Positions 1 through 5,298 of a DNA stretch of 14,066 nucleotides are shown in pieces. The position numbers were made by a program, and so were the translations under genes. The notes beneath the pieces were generated by a model that was given only the letters and a program-made list of their open reading frames with translations, was not told the DNA's origin and did not search any database. Where the stretch lies: contig MFJJ01000032.1 of assembly GCA_001780895.1 (NCBI GenBank), positions 1 to 14,066 on the forward strand. The letters are read 5' to 3'. This DNA is from Candidatus Gottesmanbacteria bacterium RIFCSPHIGHO2_01_FULL_46_14 (GTDB lineage Bacteria > Patescibacteriota > Microgenomatia > UBA10105 > UBA927). The stretch's first letter is position 1, and each line of letters opens with the position of its first letter.

Positions 1-61
1 TGATGATTTGAGTTTTTTGGTTATTTTTATTCATAGTCTAAACAGTCATATACACACCAAT

Positions 62-119
62 AGAACTGATACCAGTTCTCCTTGCAATCATATTAGTATT
101 TCTGGAAAAATACGCAAGG
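62..119 (-). other. Two tandem hairpins directly after the RT stop codon
   Basis: Read on the minus strand, 11 nt after the reverse transcriptase stop, CCTTGC-GTATTT pairs with AAATAC and GCAAGG. This gives 12 bp with a 6-nt loop and one 10-nt bulge at positions 86-95. It is followed without a gap by AGAACTG-GTAT-CAGTTCT (positions 79-62), a perfect 7-bp stem with a 4-nt loop. Neither stem is followed by a clear T-run, so a classical intrinsic terminator is not shown. It could protect the 3' end of the transcript, act as a weak terminator, or be part of the retroelement boundary. The pairing is seen directly; any role is inference. Confidence 0.45.
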
Positions 120-130
120 AAGAATACAGA

Positions 131-1216
131 TTATGTACCAAACAAACGTTTCATCAATCCATAGGTATGTGCGTGTTTGAAATGACCAAGAATTGAGGCC
201 TTTGTTTCGACTAATTTCTGCGCTGTCAGAGTTCCCTGTTTGAGCTGTTTCACTTTTGAGCGGCAATTGCGTTCAATCCGGCGAAGCGTCGCCCCCCGTA
301 CCAAAACATGGTCATAGAAAACTCGGTACCCGACAAACGATACGCCCGTTGAGACGTTTTTGATGGTCAATTTCTTTGGGTGAAGCGTGAGATGTAATGT
401 CTTTTGTAAAAAAACATTAATCTGTTGTTGGAGATTTTTTAAGTATGCTTTATCAGGATGGATGATGAGAAAGTCATCCATATACCGTGCGTAATAACGG
501 ATTCGTAGCGTATCTTTTATAAAATGATCGAGCTCATTAAGATAAATATTGGCAAAAAGCTGGCTCGTCAAATTCCCGATGGGAAGCTCCGTTCTGTTTT
601 TCATTGAAATACTGATCTGAAACGATGGGCATCCTTGGGTAAACAGTGAAAGTTGTACATCATCTTGATGGTGGAGTGTTTGCGCGGATTGGTGCGTCGT
701 CACGATCGAAGTAATGAGGGTCATTGTTCTTGGGCACGATACGGTTTTACCGATAATCGCAAGCAAAATGTCCCAGGAAATACTTTGAAAGAATTTATGA
801 ATGTCGCATTGTAGCACGTATATCGGTGTATCTTTACCATAGGCGCATCGAGCTGCCATTAAAAACCGCTTGAGCCGGCTTGCTGCAAAATGCGTTCCTT
901 TGCCTTCTCGACAAGCATAGGTGTCGTAGATAAATTGTTTTTCAAACAACGGCTGAATCACTGAAACCAACGCATGCTGGACAACCCGATCACGAATGTC
1001 TGGCGCCGCGATTGCTCTCGTTTTGGGGTCATGCAGAGTAAAATAGGTATAGGGACGCGGGTGATACAAACCCCGAATCATCTCGAAACGCAACTGAAAC
1101 AGATGTTCTTCAAGCGCGTAGGTGAAGGCGCAAATCTTTCGTTTATACCGATTATCCAGCTGTGCCAATGTATGAGAGGTAAAGAGATTTTCGAGGGTGC
1201 ATATGCGTTCAAACAT
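131..1216 (-). CDS. DGR-type reverse transcriptase
   Basis: This is the error-prone reverse transcriptase of a diversity-generating retroelement. It copies the template repeat RNA with adenine-directed mutations, and the cDNA replaces the variable repeat of a target gene. Counting from a TTG at 1234, the catalytic Asp of motif A is D144 (LQCDIHKFF), the motif C box is YMDD at 251-254, and motif B is LPIGNLTSQ near 217-225. The IGxxxSQ form of motif B is the hallmark of DGR enzymes. I prefer the ATG at 1216 (MFERICTLENLF), six codons inside the TTG frame, because DGR enzymes usually begin close to this segment; it gives 361 aa, a normal length. No Shine-Dalgarno is visible at either start. A stretch of about 30 residues between motifs A and B (around 187-216) looks longer than usual. 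It is the last gene of the avd-template-RT unit. The family assignment is very secure. Confidence 0.95.
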   Translation of the reverse strand: MFERICTLENLFTSHTLAQLDNRYKRKICAFTYALEEHLFQLRFEMIRGLYHPRPYTYFTLHDPKTRAIAAPDIRDRVVQHALVSVIQPLFEKQFIYDTYACREGKGTHFAASRLKRFLMAARCAYGKDTPIYVLQCDIHKFFQSISWDILLAIIGKTVSCPRTMTLITSIVTTHQSAQTLHHQDDVQLSLFTQGCPSFQISISMKNRTELPIGNLTSQLFANIYLNELDHFIKDTLRIRYYARYMDDFLIIHPDKAYLKNLQQQINVFLQKTLHLTLHPKKLTIKNVSTGVSFVGYRVFYDHVLVRGATLRRIERNCRSKVKQLKQGTLTAQKLVETKASILGHFKHAHTYGLMKRLFGT

Positions 1217-1354
1217 AATGTCGTTCGTACCCAATCTTTGATTTGACCTATTTACTTTACCATCCGCACATTGAGAATAATAAAAATACAGGCGTCATGT
1301 TTTTCCATTAGTTTCCTAAGAGAAAGGAAAAGACAGCTGTGATCCTAAAACCCC

Positions 1355-1379
1355 GGATATGTATCCGTAGACACATACC
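1355..1379 (-). other. Hairpin in the spacer between template repeat and RT
   Basis: On the minus strand, TATGTGTC pairs with GATACATA around a 4-nt loop with one G-U pair, extended by two more G-C pairs past a one-base bulge. It lies about 50 nt downstream of the template repeat and 140 nt before the RT start. In the well-studied Bordetella phage DGR, the RNA downstream of the template is needed for cDNA priming, so this hairpin is a candidate part of the functional DGR RNA. The pairing is seen; the role is inferred. Confidence 0.4.
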
Positions 1380-1424
1380 ACTCGTTCTGGCGTTCACTGT
1401 GCGGGTACGGGCAAAGTGAGTGAG

Positions 1425-1560
1425 ATAGCTGGCGCAACGAAAGCCAATGTTGTTGTTCGTATTTCCCGGCGTGTTATTGAGATTCGCTGTGAATGCCCCG
1501 GCGTTGGACGTGTTATTCCAATTGCCACCGCGGAGAAAGGCGCGTCGCGTTTTGACTGAT
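1425..1560 (-). repeat. DGR template repeat (TR)
   Basis: This stretch lies between avd and the reverse transcriptase, the usual place for the DGR template. On the minus strand it reads in one open frame (a GTG-started frame spanning 1589-1308) with RGGNWNN, then AGAF, then NNNIGFRCA. That is the typical C-terminal end of C-type-lectin/FGE-sulfatase DGR targets. Eleven AAT or AAC codons are packed into about 100 nt (1532-1431). This is expected because adenines are the mutated positions and AAY codons give the widest amino-acid range without stops. The frame past IGFRCAS looks non-coding, so I treat this as template RNA, not a protein gene. Exact ends cannot be set without the variable repeat, and no second copy occurs in this window. 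Confidence 0.88.
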
Positions 1561-1596
1561 CTTCCCCTTTTGGTATCATACACGTTCACCTTGGAT

Positions 1597-1932
1597 TTAT
1601 CCTATCCAACCGGAAAGCATGCGCCCAATTTCATTGAGTTTTTCGGCGCTCAGTGTGTATTGTTTGATACTAACAAGACGGGTGTCTTTGGCCAATCGCA
1701 CCATGATGCGTAGATAATCCAGCGTATCCGACGTTATAGTTTGGAGCAGTTTTCTTTCCTCCTCCCGTGCCTTATTGGCTTTCATTAGAGACAGGAGAAG
1801 GTCAAGCGCTAGCTCTTCAAGCTTCCTTCCTAACACTGCCCGGTGATTTTTGGGTAGACGATGGATAATGGGGTAGAGCCAGAGGATAAAATCGTAGGTT
1901 TTTTGGTGCAGGACAAATTTCTCAGTGCTCAT
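1597..1932 (-). CDS. avd: Avd-like DGR accessory protein (four-helix bundle)
   Basis: This 111-aa protein is the accessory variability determinant. It forms a basic helical-bundle oligomer that binds the reverse transcriptase and the template RNA and is needed for retrohoming. The sequence is almost entirely helical and charged and belongs to the S23/four-helix-bundle family. The segment LPKNHRAVLGRKLEE (about 26-40) matches the family's 'P+..R..LG..+E' signature, followed by long amphipathic helices. It lies 37 nt upstream of the template core frame and is followed by the RT on the same strand, the standard cassette order. The ATG at 1932 has no Shine-Dalgarno, but a -10-like TAGAGT lies 6 nt upstream, which suggests a leaderless mRNA. 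The target gene that usually precedes avd is missing; the next gene upstream is a tRNA. Confidence 0.88.
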   Translation of the reverse strand: MSTEKFVLHQKTYDFILWLYPIIHRLPKNHRAVLGRKLEELALDLLLSLMKANKAREEERKLLQTITSDTLDYLRIMVRLAKDTRLVSIKQYTLSAEKLNEIGRMLSGWIG

Positions 1933-1938
1933 GTATCT

Positions 1939-1966
1939 ACTCTAGATCATCTGAAAATTGTTGCAA
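1939..1966 (-). promoter_or_regulatory. Possible promoter of the DGR operon
   Basis: Minus strand: TTGCAA (1966-1961), a 16-nt spacer, TAGAGT (1944-1939), then 6 nt to the avd ATG. The -10 matches the consensus at 4 of 6 positions. The spacing to the start codon fits the leaderless pattern seen at other genes in this window. This is weak evidence taken alone. Confidence 0.35.
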
Positions 1967-2030
1967 AGGGAGAAGAGTGACCATGCCTTTCTTTATGTTC
2001 GCACTCACCAAAAGCAACATTGAAGGGATC

Positions 2031-2071
2031 AAAAAAATGCGGCGTGCGAGCCCCGCGAAGCGGCGGGAGCG
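2031..2071 (-). terminator. Probable intrinsic terminator after tRNA-Thr
   Basis: On the minus strand a GC-rich segment can fold (CCCGC with GCGGG, or a GCGGGGC/GCCGC stem next to the run) and is followed by one A and seven T (2037-2031). It lies about 140 nt downstream of the tRNA 3' end and 100 nt before avd, so it would stop tRNA read-through into the DGR. The two alternative stems compete, which keeps confidence moderate. A 30-codon plus-strand frame starting at 1983 overlaps it but resembles nothing I recognise. Confidence 0.45.
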
Positions 2072-2207
2072 TTAGGACATTAGGAAGCGTGGCGACAATT
2101 CCTTTTCCCTTTTACCCCTTTCCCTTGCCGCCACGGAACGATTTGGTATATTATTCACTTAGACCTTTTTGAGAAAGTAAGTTCGAGCAGAAAGATAAAT
2201 ACTCTTG

Positions 2208-2278
2208 AGCCTCCAGTCAGAATCGAACTGACGTCAGCGGTTTACAAAACCGTCGCTCTGCCATTGAGCTATGGAGGC
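2208..2278 (-). tRNA. tRNA-Thr (anticodon UGU)
   Basis: The minus strand folds as a 71-nt tRNA. The acceptor GCCTCCA pairs with TGGAGGC, and the D arm is GCTC-AATGGCA-GAGC. The anticodon loop TTTGTAA gives anticodon TGT. The variable region is 4 nt, and the T arm is GTCAG-TTCGATT-CTGAC. The anticodon stem has one A-C mismatch at its base (27-43) and the discriminator base is U. The 3' CCA is not encoded, so it must be added by CCA-adding enzyme. UGU reads ACA and, by wobble or modification, other threonine codons. It stands alone with its own promoter and likely terminator, between the DGR and the carbonic-anhydrase-like gene. Confidence 0.93.
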
Positions 2279-2288
2279 ACATATCACG

Positions 2289-2317
2289 ATTTTAACAAAC
2301 GCACTAGGGAACAACAA
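2289..2317 (-). promoter_or_regulatory. Promoter of tRNA-Thr
   Basis: Minus strand: -35 TTGTTG (2317-2312), a 17-nt spacer, then -10 TAAAAT (2294-2289) with an extended TG motif (TGT just before the -10). The tRNA 5' end lies 10 nt beyond the -10. This is the best sigma-70-type promoter in the window. Confidence 0.6.
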
Positions 2318-2436
2318 GAATCGGAGGCGTCAAGAAGAAAAAGTTCGCCCGGTAGAATGTGAAGGTATTTTCCCCGATCGTTTCAATCGGTAGGACTGTT
2401 GCGATACCCAAGAGTAGCGCAAACCTTCGTCCTGTT

Positions 2437-2495
2437 GGTCGACAAATTCGACCTACCTCATTTTTTTTGATTCTGTGGAGGAAAATATACTCCAC
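2437..2495. other. Two short inverted repeats in the gap before the carbonic-anhydrase-like gene
   Basis: GGTCGA-caaat-TCGACC (2437-2453) is followed, 7 nt later, by eight T (2461-2468). Then comes GTGGAG-gaaaatata-CTCCAC (2475-2495) followed by TTTT. Either could be a weak plus-strand terminator or a 5'-leader structure for the downstream gene. The loop of the second contains part of a TATACT (2486-2491), a possible -10. No convincing protein gene was seen between 2279 and 2548. Confidence 0.3.
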
Positions 2496-2548
2496 TTTTC
2501 CACACGGGCACATGTATGGTAGTATCTCTTTGTGGTGTTGTCAAGAAT

Positions 2549-2896
2549 ATGAGAGGATATGTACGAAGATGTATGGATCGGCGCTTTGGCCAAGCTACGA
2601 GAAAAGCGTTCGAAGAAAAAACGGGTCTAGCGCCTACGGATTATTGGGATGAGTCTTATCCAGGTGGTGCGGCGCTTGATACTGACCAAACTGGAATAGA
2701 GTACGCAGCTTCTCACGGTGCGACTATGTTTGGCTATCAAGCACATGGTGACCACTGTGGTGGTCAACCCGATGTGAGTGACGCAGACATTCAGGCTCGA
2801 CTCGACGTTCAGATTGCACAATTGAGCAAAAAGTACCCCGGTCGCCATTTTAGGATTTTCGCCACGGAGGCAGGTGTCGAAATTAAAGAAGTTTAG
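2549..2896 (+). CDS. Small beta-carbonic-anhydrase-like protein
   Basis: This is a protein of 115 aa with the core of the beta-carbonic-anhydrase fold. Numbered from the ATG at 2549, it has CMDRRF (C8, D10, R12), matching the family's C-x-D-x-R with a zinc-ligand Cys and the Asp/Arg dyad. PGGA at 38-41 stands where classical enzymes have their conserved glycine loop. AHGDHCGG at 65-72 resembles the second zinc motif (His-x-x-Cys), but the spacing is H66-x3-C70, with another His at 69. It is about half the usual length of a beta-class enzyme, so activity on CO2 is not assured; it could be a metal-binding relative. The frame is open back to an ATG at 2516, which would add 11 residues. I chose 2549 because the strand leading into CMDRRF is usually short; no Shine-Dalgarno settles it. 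Its TAG overlaps the stop codon of the convergent protease gene. Confidence 0.6.
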   Translation: MRGYVRRCMDRRFGQATRKAFEEKTGLAPTDYWDESYPGGAALDTDQTGIEYAASHGATMFGYQAHGDHCGGQPDVSDADIQARLDVQIAQLSKKYPGRHFRIFATEAGVEIKEV

Positions 2897-3564
2897 ATAA
2901 ATGATGAAGAGGGAAGAAGAAGAGAAAGGATCGCATTGATAATGGGAGAGATGATAGTGCTTATTGGTGAACTCCCTCCGAATATTGGGAATATTAAAAA
3001 GATCAGGAAGATCATGCCGTAGGGCTCCAGTTCATACCATTGACGGGCATACTCAGTCGGCAAAATTCCTCCCACGATTTTAAATCCATCGAGCGGATGG
3101 ATAGGTACAAGATTAAAAATTGCCAAAATAACATTGAGGATAATGATCGGACGAAGTAATCCCATGACGACGTAGACCGCGATACCAACAGCGTTTCCTA
3201 AAAACGCCAAACGATAGTGTATGAGGATTTGGAAAAGAACGGCACAGACCGTTGCGAGAACGAGATTAGATAATGGTCCGGCAAACGAAATAATGGCACT
3301 ATCCCGTCTGGGGTTTCGCAGGTTAAACGGGTCAAATTGCACGGGCTTGCCCCATCCAAAGCGAGCAACAAGCAGCATGAGCGTGCCAAGGGGATCCAAA
3401 TGCGCCAGAGGATTTAGCGTCAATCTGCCTTGGAGTTGCGGTGTAGGATCGCCAAGCCGATCTGCCGCGTATGCATGCGAAAATTCATGAATTGTGATGG
3501 CAATGACAAGCGATACGATCCAAAAAATAAAACCCAGGGGATTGGTAGCCAATTGGTCAAGCAT
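2893..3564 (-). CDS. Site-2 protease, M50 family (membrane zinc metalloprotease)
   Basis: This 223-aa integral membrane protein cleaves substrates within the membrane (regulated intramembrane proteolysis). The zinc site is HEFSH at 26-30 in the first membrane segment, with the distal zinc ligand in HPLDG at 156-160. NPLAHLDPLG (51-60) and FAGPLSN (94-100) are other conserved segments of the short M50B (FtsH-independent, PDZ-less) group. Four to five hydrophobic segments are evident, including a hydrophobic C-terminal tail. No PDZ or CBS domain is attached, and substrates cannot be guessed from the context. The ATG at 3564 has no Shine-Dalgarno, but TATACT lies 7 nt upstream, shared with the divergent rpmB promoter. 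The gene's TAA overlaps the stop of the convergent gene at 2893-2896. Confidence 0.93.
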   Translation of the reverse strand: MLDQLATNPLGFIFWIVSLVIAITIHEFSHAYAADRLGDPTPQLQGRLTLNPLAHLDPLGTLMLLVARFGWGKPVQFDPFNLRNPRRDSAIISFAGPLSNLVLATVCAVLFQILIHYRLAFLGNAVGIAVYVVMGLLRPIIILNVILAIFNLVPIHPLDGFKIVGGILPTEYARQWYELEPYGMIFLIFLIFPIFGGSSPISTIISPIINAILSLLLPSSSFI

Positions 3565-3565
3565 G

Positions 3566-3579
3566 TGGTATAGTATACC
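3566..3579. promoter_or_regulatory. Bidirectional -10 palindrome for the M50 protease and rpmB genes
   Basis: GGTATAGTATACC at 3567-3579 is a perfect 13-nt palindrome in the 20-nt gap between two divergent start codons. Plus strand: TGG-TATAGT (extended -10), 10 nt before the rpmB ATG. Minus strand: TATACT, 7 nt before the protease ATG. Both transcripts would be leaderless or nearly so, and the two initiation sites cannot be occupied at once. No good -35 is seen on either side. Confidence 0.55.
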
Positions 3580-3584
3580 CCATT

Positions 3585-3830
3585 ATGGCCTACATATGTG
3601 ACAATTGCGGGAGACACTCCCATCGGGGACGACAACACACCCATCACACCGGTGTTGCGGGAGGGCAGTGGAAAAAGCGAGCCCAAAGGACCGACCGCGT
3701 ATTTCGTGCCAATCTTCACTGGATAAGTTTACCGGTTCAAGGAAGTCTGCAACGCATGCGACTCTGCACAGACTGTATTAGTAGAGTGAAGTTTGATCTC
3801 CAAAAACTCGCAACCGCAGCGGTTGCATAA
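3585..3830 (+). CDS. rpmB: 50S ribosomal protein bL28
   Basis: This is ribosomal protein bL28 of the large subunit, 81 aa. MAYICDNCGR at the N-terminus, RVFRANLHW near 38-46 and RMRLCTDC at 57-64 match the family pattern (CxxCGK, then rxwkpNLh, then rvCtkC). C5/C8 and C61/C64 form the four-Cys zinc-ribbon version of the protein. The C-terminal tail after residue 66 is a little longer than usual. There is no Shine-Dalgarno; the start lies 10 nt after a -10-like TATAGT, so translation is probably leaderless. The stop TAA at 3828-3830 is also the first three bases of the inverted repeat that begins the GIY-YIG cassette, so the 3' end of the gene touches the insertion. Confidence 0.92.
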   Translation: MAYICDNCGRHSHRGRQHTHHTGVAGGQWKKRAQRTDRVFRANLHWISLPVQGSLQRMRLCTDCISRVKFDLQKLATAAVA

Positions 3831-3857
3831 TGTCATTGCGAGCGTAGCGAAGCAATC
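3828..3857 (+). repeat. Left REP-like inverted repeat of the GIY-YIG cassette
   Basis: It begins TAATGTCATTGCGAG and runs on as CGTAGCGAAGCAATC. The first 15 nt are identical, in inverted orientation, to 4195-4181. The stop codon of rpmB is its first triplet, and its inner end meets the stop codon of the nuclease gene. Repeats of this 'CATTGCGAG...GAAGCAATC' type occur in many unrelated bacterial genomes (general knowledge, not checked here). Confidence 0.8.
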
Positions 3858-3859
3858 TC

Positions 3860-4153
3860 TCAAGCTTCTTTTACCAATAAATCTTCGAATTGAGGATTGA
3901 TTGATTTAATAAGAGCTAATTTTTTCCTCCTAGAACCCGCTTTTATCTGTTTTTCTCTTGCTATTGCTTCGCCAATATCAGAATACTCTTCAAAATAGAC
4001 GAGTTTTCTTACATTGTATCTTGCTGTAAAACTAAAGATGCGTTTCTGTCGATGCTCATATAAGCGACGAGTGAGATTATTCGTGACACCAGTATAAAGG
4101 ACAGTGTTGTGTGGATTGGTCGCGATGTATGTGAAATATGATTTCTTTAGCAC
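3860..4153 (-). CDS. GIY-YIG superfamily single-domain nuclease
   Basis: This 97-aa protein is a lone GIY-YIG endonuclease domain. YFTYIAT (6-12) and LYTGVTNNLTRR (19-30) are the two strands that name the family (here TYI and YTG), with the catalytic Arg and Tyr in the LTRRLYEH segment. AIAREKQIK (63-71) carries the catalytic Glu (E67), and INPQFEDL closes the domain. The length is normal for the UvrC-N-terminal-like single-domain group widespread in small genomes. Physiological targets of this group are unknown to me. The start is GTG at 4153 with no Shine-Dalgarno; there is no better start upstream before the repeat. The gene lies inside inverted REP-like repeats, with its TGA directly against the left one. 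This suggests that nuclease and repeats travel together. Confidence 0.9.
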   Translation of the reverse strand: MLKKSYFTYIATNPHNTVLYTGVTNNLTRRLYEHRQKRIFSFTARYNVRKLVYFEEYSDIGEAIAREKQIKAGSRRKKLALIKSINPQFEDLLVKEA

Positions 4154-4159
4154 GGAGGG

Positions 4160-4195
4160 GTTTGCTTCGTCGCTTCGCTCCTCGCAATGACATTA
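4160..4195 (-). repeat. Right REP-like inverted repeat of the GIY-YIG cassette
   Basis: Read on the minus strand it starts TAATGTCATTGCGAG and continues GAGCGAAGCGACGAAGC, a slightly longer version of the left repeat with two small insertions (GAG and CGA-like). Its TAA at 4195-4193 is the stop codon of the upstream Cys-rich protein gene. Confidence 0.8.
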
Positions 4196-4462
4196 CTCCG
4201 TAATATTATCGCAGAAGAAGGCCAGACAGCCTTGTGTATCCCGTTTATAGGTCCAGCCGCCGGGACAATCCTCGGCTCTCGGGAGAGAGAGTTGCGGACA
4301 GGCAAGTCCTGCTTTGCTCCGCAGATCCAAGCTCACATTTTTCATGGCCGCAACGACGACGACTAAAAGAATAAACGCCAGGGTCAGAAAAATAACAAAG
4401 TTCCATGATGAAAGATCGTTTTTTCTAAACAGTGCTGCTGAGGTGTGTTTCCGTCGTGCCAT
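4193..4462 (-). CDS. Small membrane-anchored Cys-rich protein of unknown function
   Basis: This is a protein of 89 aa that I do not recognise. A short basic N-terminus (MARRKH) leads to one hydrophobic helix at about 21-39. After it comes a polar domain of about 50 residues with four cysteines (C55, C66, C79, C84). With positive charges before the helix, the Cys-rich part should lie outside the cell, perhaps held by two disulfides. The start is clear: GGAGGG lies 5 nt upstream of the ATG at 4462, one of the few strong Shine-Dalgarno sites here, so the upstream frame to 4510 should not be used. It follows fmt by 44 nt on the same strand and is probably the last gene of the ligase-def-fmt unit. 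Its stop codon is supplied by the right end of the GIY-YIG cassette, so the original C-terminus may have been changed. Confidence 0.65.
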   Translation of the reverse strand: MARRKHTSAALFRKNDLSSWNFVIFLTLAFILLVVVVAAMKNVSLDLRSKAGLACPQLSLPRAEDCPGGWTYKRDTQGCLAFFCDNITE

Positions 4463-4506
4463 AAAGTCCCTCCAAATCCCAGCGTAGAATAAAAGGGAAA
4501 TAGCTG

Positions 4507-5298
4507 TCAAGAGGCAACAAATTTGACGGGTTGTTTTCCTTCAAACTGAACGATGGGTGTTGGGTGGAGCTTGATGAGTTTGAGGCGTTTGCCTTCAGGC
4601 GTTTTTGTCCATACCCCTGGCCAGCCCTCAAGAGCACGGAGTTTGGTCTCGAGTGCTTTGGAGGCAATATCGAATTGTTCCCACGGTACATATCCGTCGT
4701 CCCTTGTAAGTCGACGCGCGTAAAAAAAATTACCAGCAGGCTGTGGTCGGGGAGTAAGTGTTTTTTTAGTAAGAGTCTCGACAAGAAGCTCTGCTGCCAA
4801 CCGGTATAATTTTTTATAGAGCGTGATTTTTGTATCAGTAGGTTCAATTGGAAGTTTTTTTTGAGCGACGATGTCTCCTTTGTCAAATTGGGAAGACATA
4901 ATTAACAGTGTTACACCTGTGGTTTTTTCTCCGCGCAAGATCGCCCACTCAGCAGGAAATGCCCCACGATATTCCGGAAGAAGCGACGGGTGCATGTTGA
5001 TAGCAGCAGTAGTAGGAAATGAAAGCCACGCCTCAGGTATTTTTTGTCCGTATCCGGCTACGACGATAAAATCGGGGCGAGGTATATTTTTTGGAATAGA
5101 TTCAAGGTTTTCGAGTTCAAACAGGCGAAGTTTTTCATTGTGTGCATATACTGCTACTTCCGATGGCGTCAGCTTCATGTGTCTCCCCGCGGGTTTAGGG
5201 GGCGTAGTGATAACAGCTGTAACTCCAAAATGTCTTTGGAGTTTTTTTAAGGCAAGAACGGAGTATTGTTGGAATGAGCCAAAAAAAACTAGGGTAAT
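4507..5298 (-). CDS. fmt: Methionyl-tRNA formyltransferase, probable ATT start
   Basis: This enzyme transfers a formyl group from 10-formyl-THF to the initiator Met-tRNA. An ATG at 5178 would start the protein 40 residues late. In the same frame, the sequence upstream encodes TLVFFGSFQQYSV and TTPPKPAGRH, the conserved Fmt N-terminus, and no ATG, GTG or TTG precedes it. The best start is ATT at 5298-5296, 6 nt after GGAGGA (5310-5305), giving 263 aa. In that numbering, INMHPSLLPEYRGA carries N101 and H103, and SQFDKGDIV carries D142, matching the catalytic Asn-His-Asp. The C-terminal tRNA-binding domain is present but short, since the family is usually near 310 aa. The gene overlaps the end of def by 10 nt. 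An ATC at 5301 is the only other near-start. Family assignment is secure; the start codon is inferred. Confidence 0.9.
   Translation of the reverse strand: MTLVFFGSFQQYSVLALKKLQRHFGVTAVITTPPKPAGRHMKLTPSEVAVYAHNEKLRLFELENLESIPKNIPRPDFIVVAGYGQKIPEAWLSFPTTAAINMHPSLLPEYRGAFPAEWAILRGEKTTGVTLLIMSSQFDKGDIVAQKKLPIEPTDTKITLYKKLYRLAAELLVETLTKKTLTPRPQPAGNFFYARRLTRDDGYVPWEQFDIASKALETKLRALEGWPGVWTKTPEGKRLKLIKLHPTPIVQFEGKQPVKFVAS

Larger units (their letters stand above)
3828..4195. mobile_element. GIY-YIG cassette flanked by REP-like inverted repeats
   Basis: This 368-bp unit consists of a single nuclease gene (minus strand) bounded by inverted repeats that share TAATGTCATTGCGAG exactly. It sits between two convergent genes. 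Remarkably, TAA, the first triplet of each end, serves as the stop codon of rpmB on the left and of the Cys-rich protein on the right. Boundaries are taken from the repeat identity. No target-site duplication outside the repeats is obvious. Mobility is inferred from the architecture and is not demonstrated. Confidence 0.6.

Noticed and set aside
8..196. 62-aa plus-strand frame at the left edge
   Set aside because: It overlaps the RT end and the tandem hairpins on the other strand, and its composition is not protein-like.
1308..1589. 93-aa open frame containing RGGNWNN and IGFRCA as a protein gene
   Set aside because: It is the DGR template repeat. The target-like reading frame is expected there, the part after IGFRCAS looks non-coding, and no start signal is present.
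2125..2152. Plus-strand promoter-like TTGCCG-16 nt-TATATT with TG extension
   Set aside because: It looks good as a motif, but no gene follows on the plus strand before the antisense side of the tRNA. It could be a chance match or drive an unknown RNA, with no further support.
2304..2513. 69-aa minus-strand frame upstream of the carbonic-anhydrase-like gene
   Set aside because: No recognisable motif, no start signal, and it overlaps the tRNA promoter and short inverted repeats.
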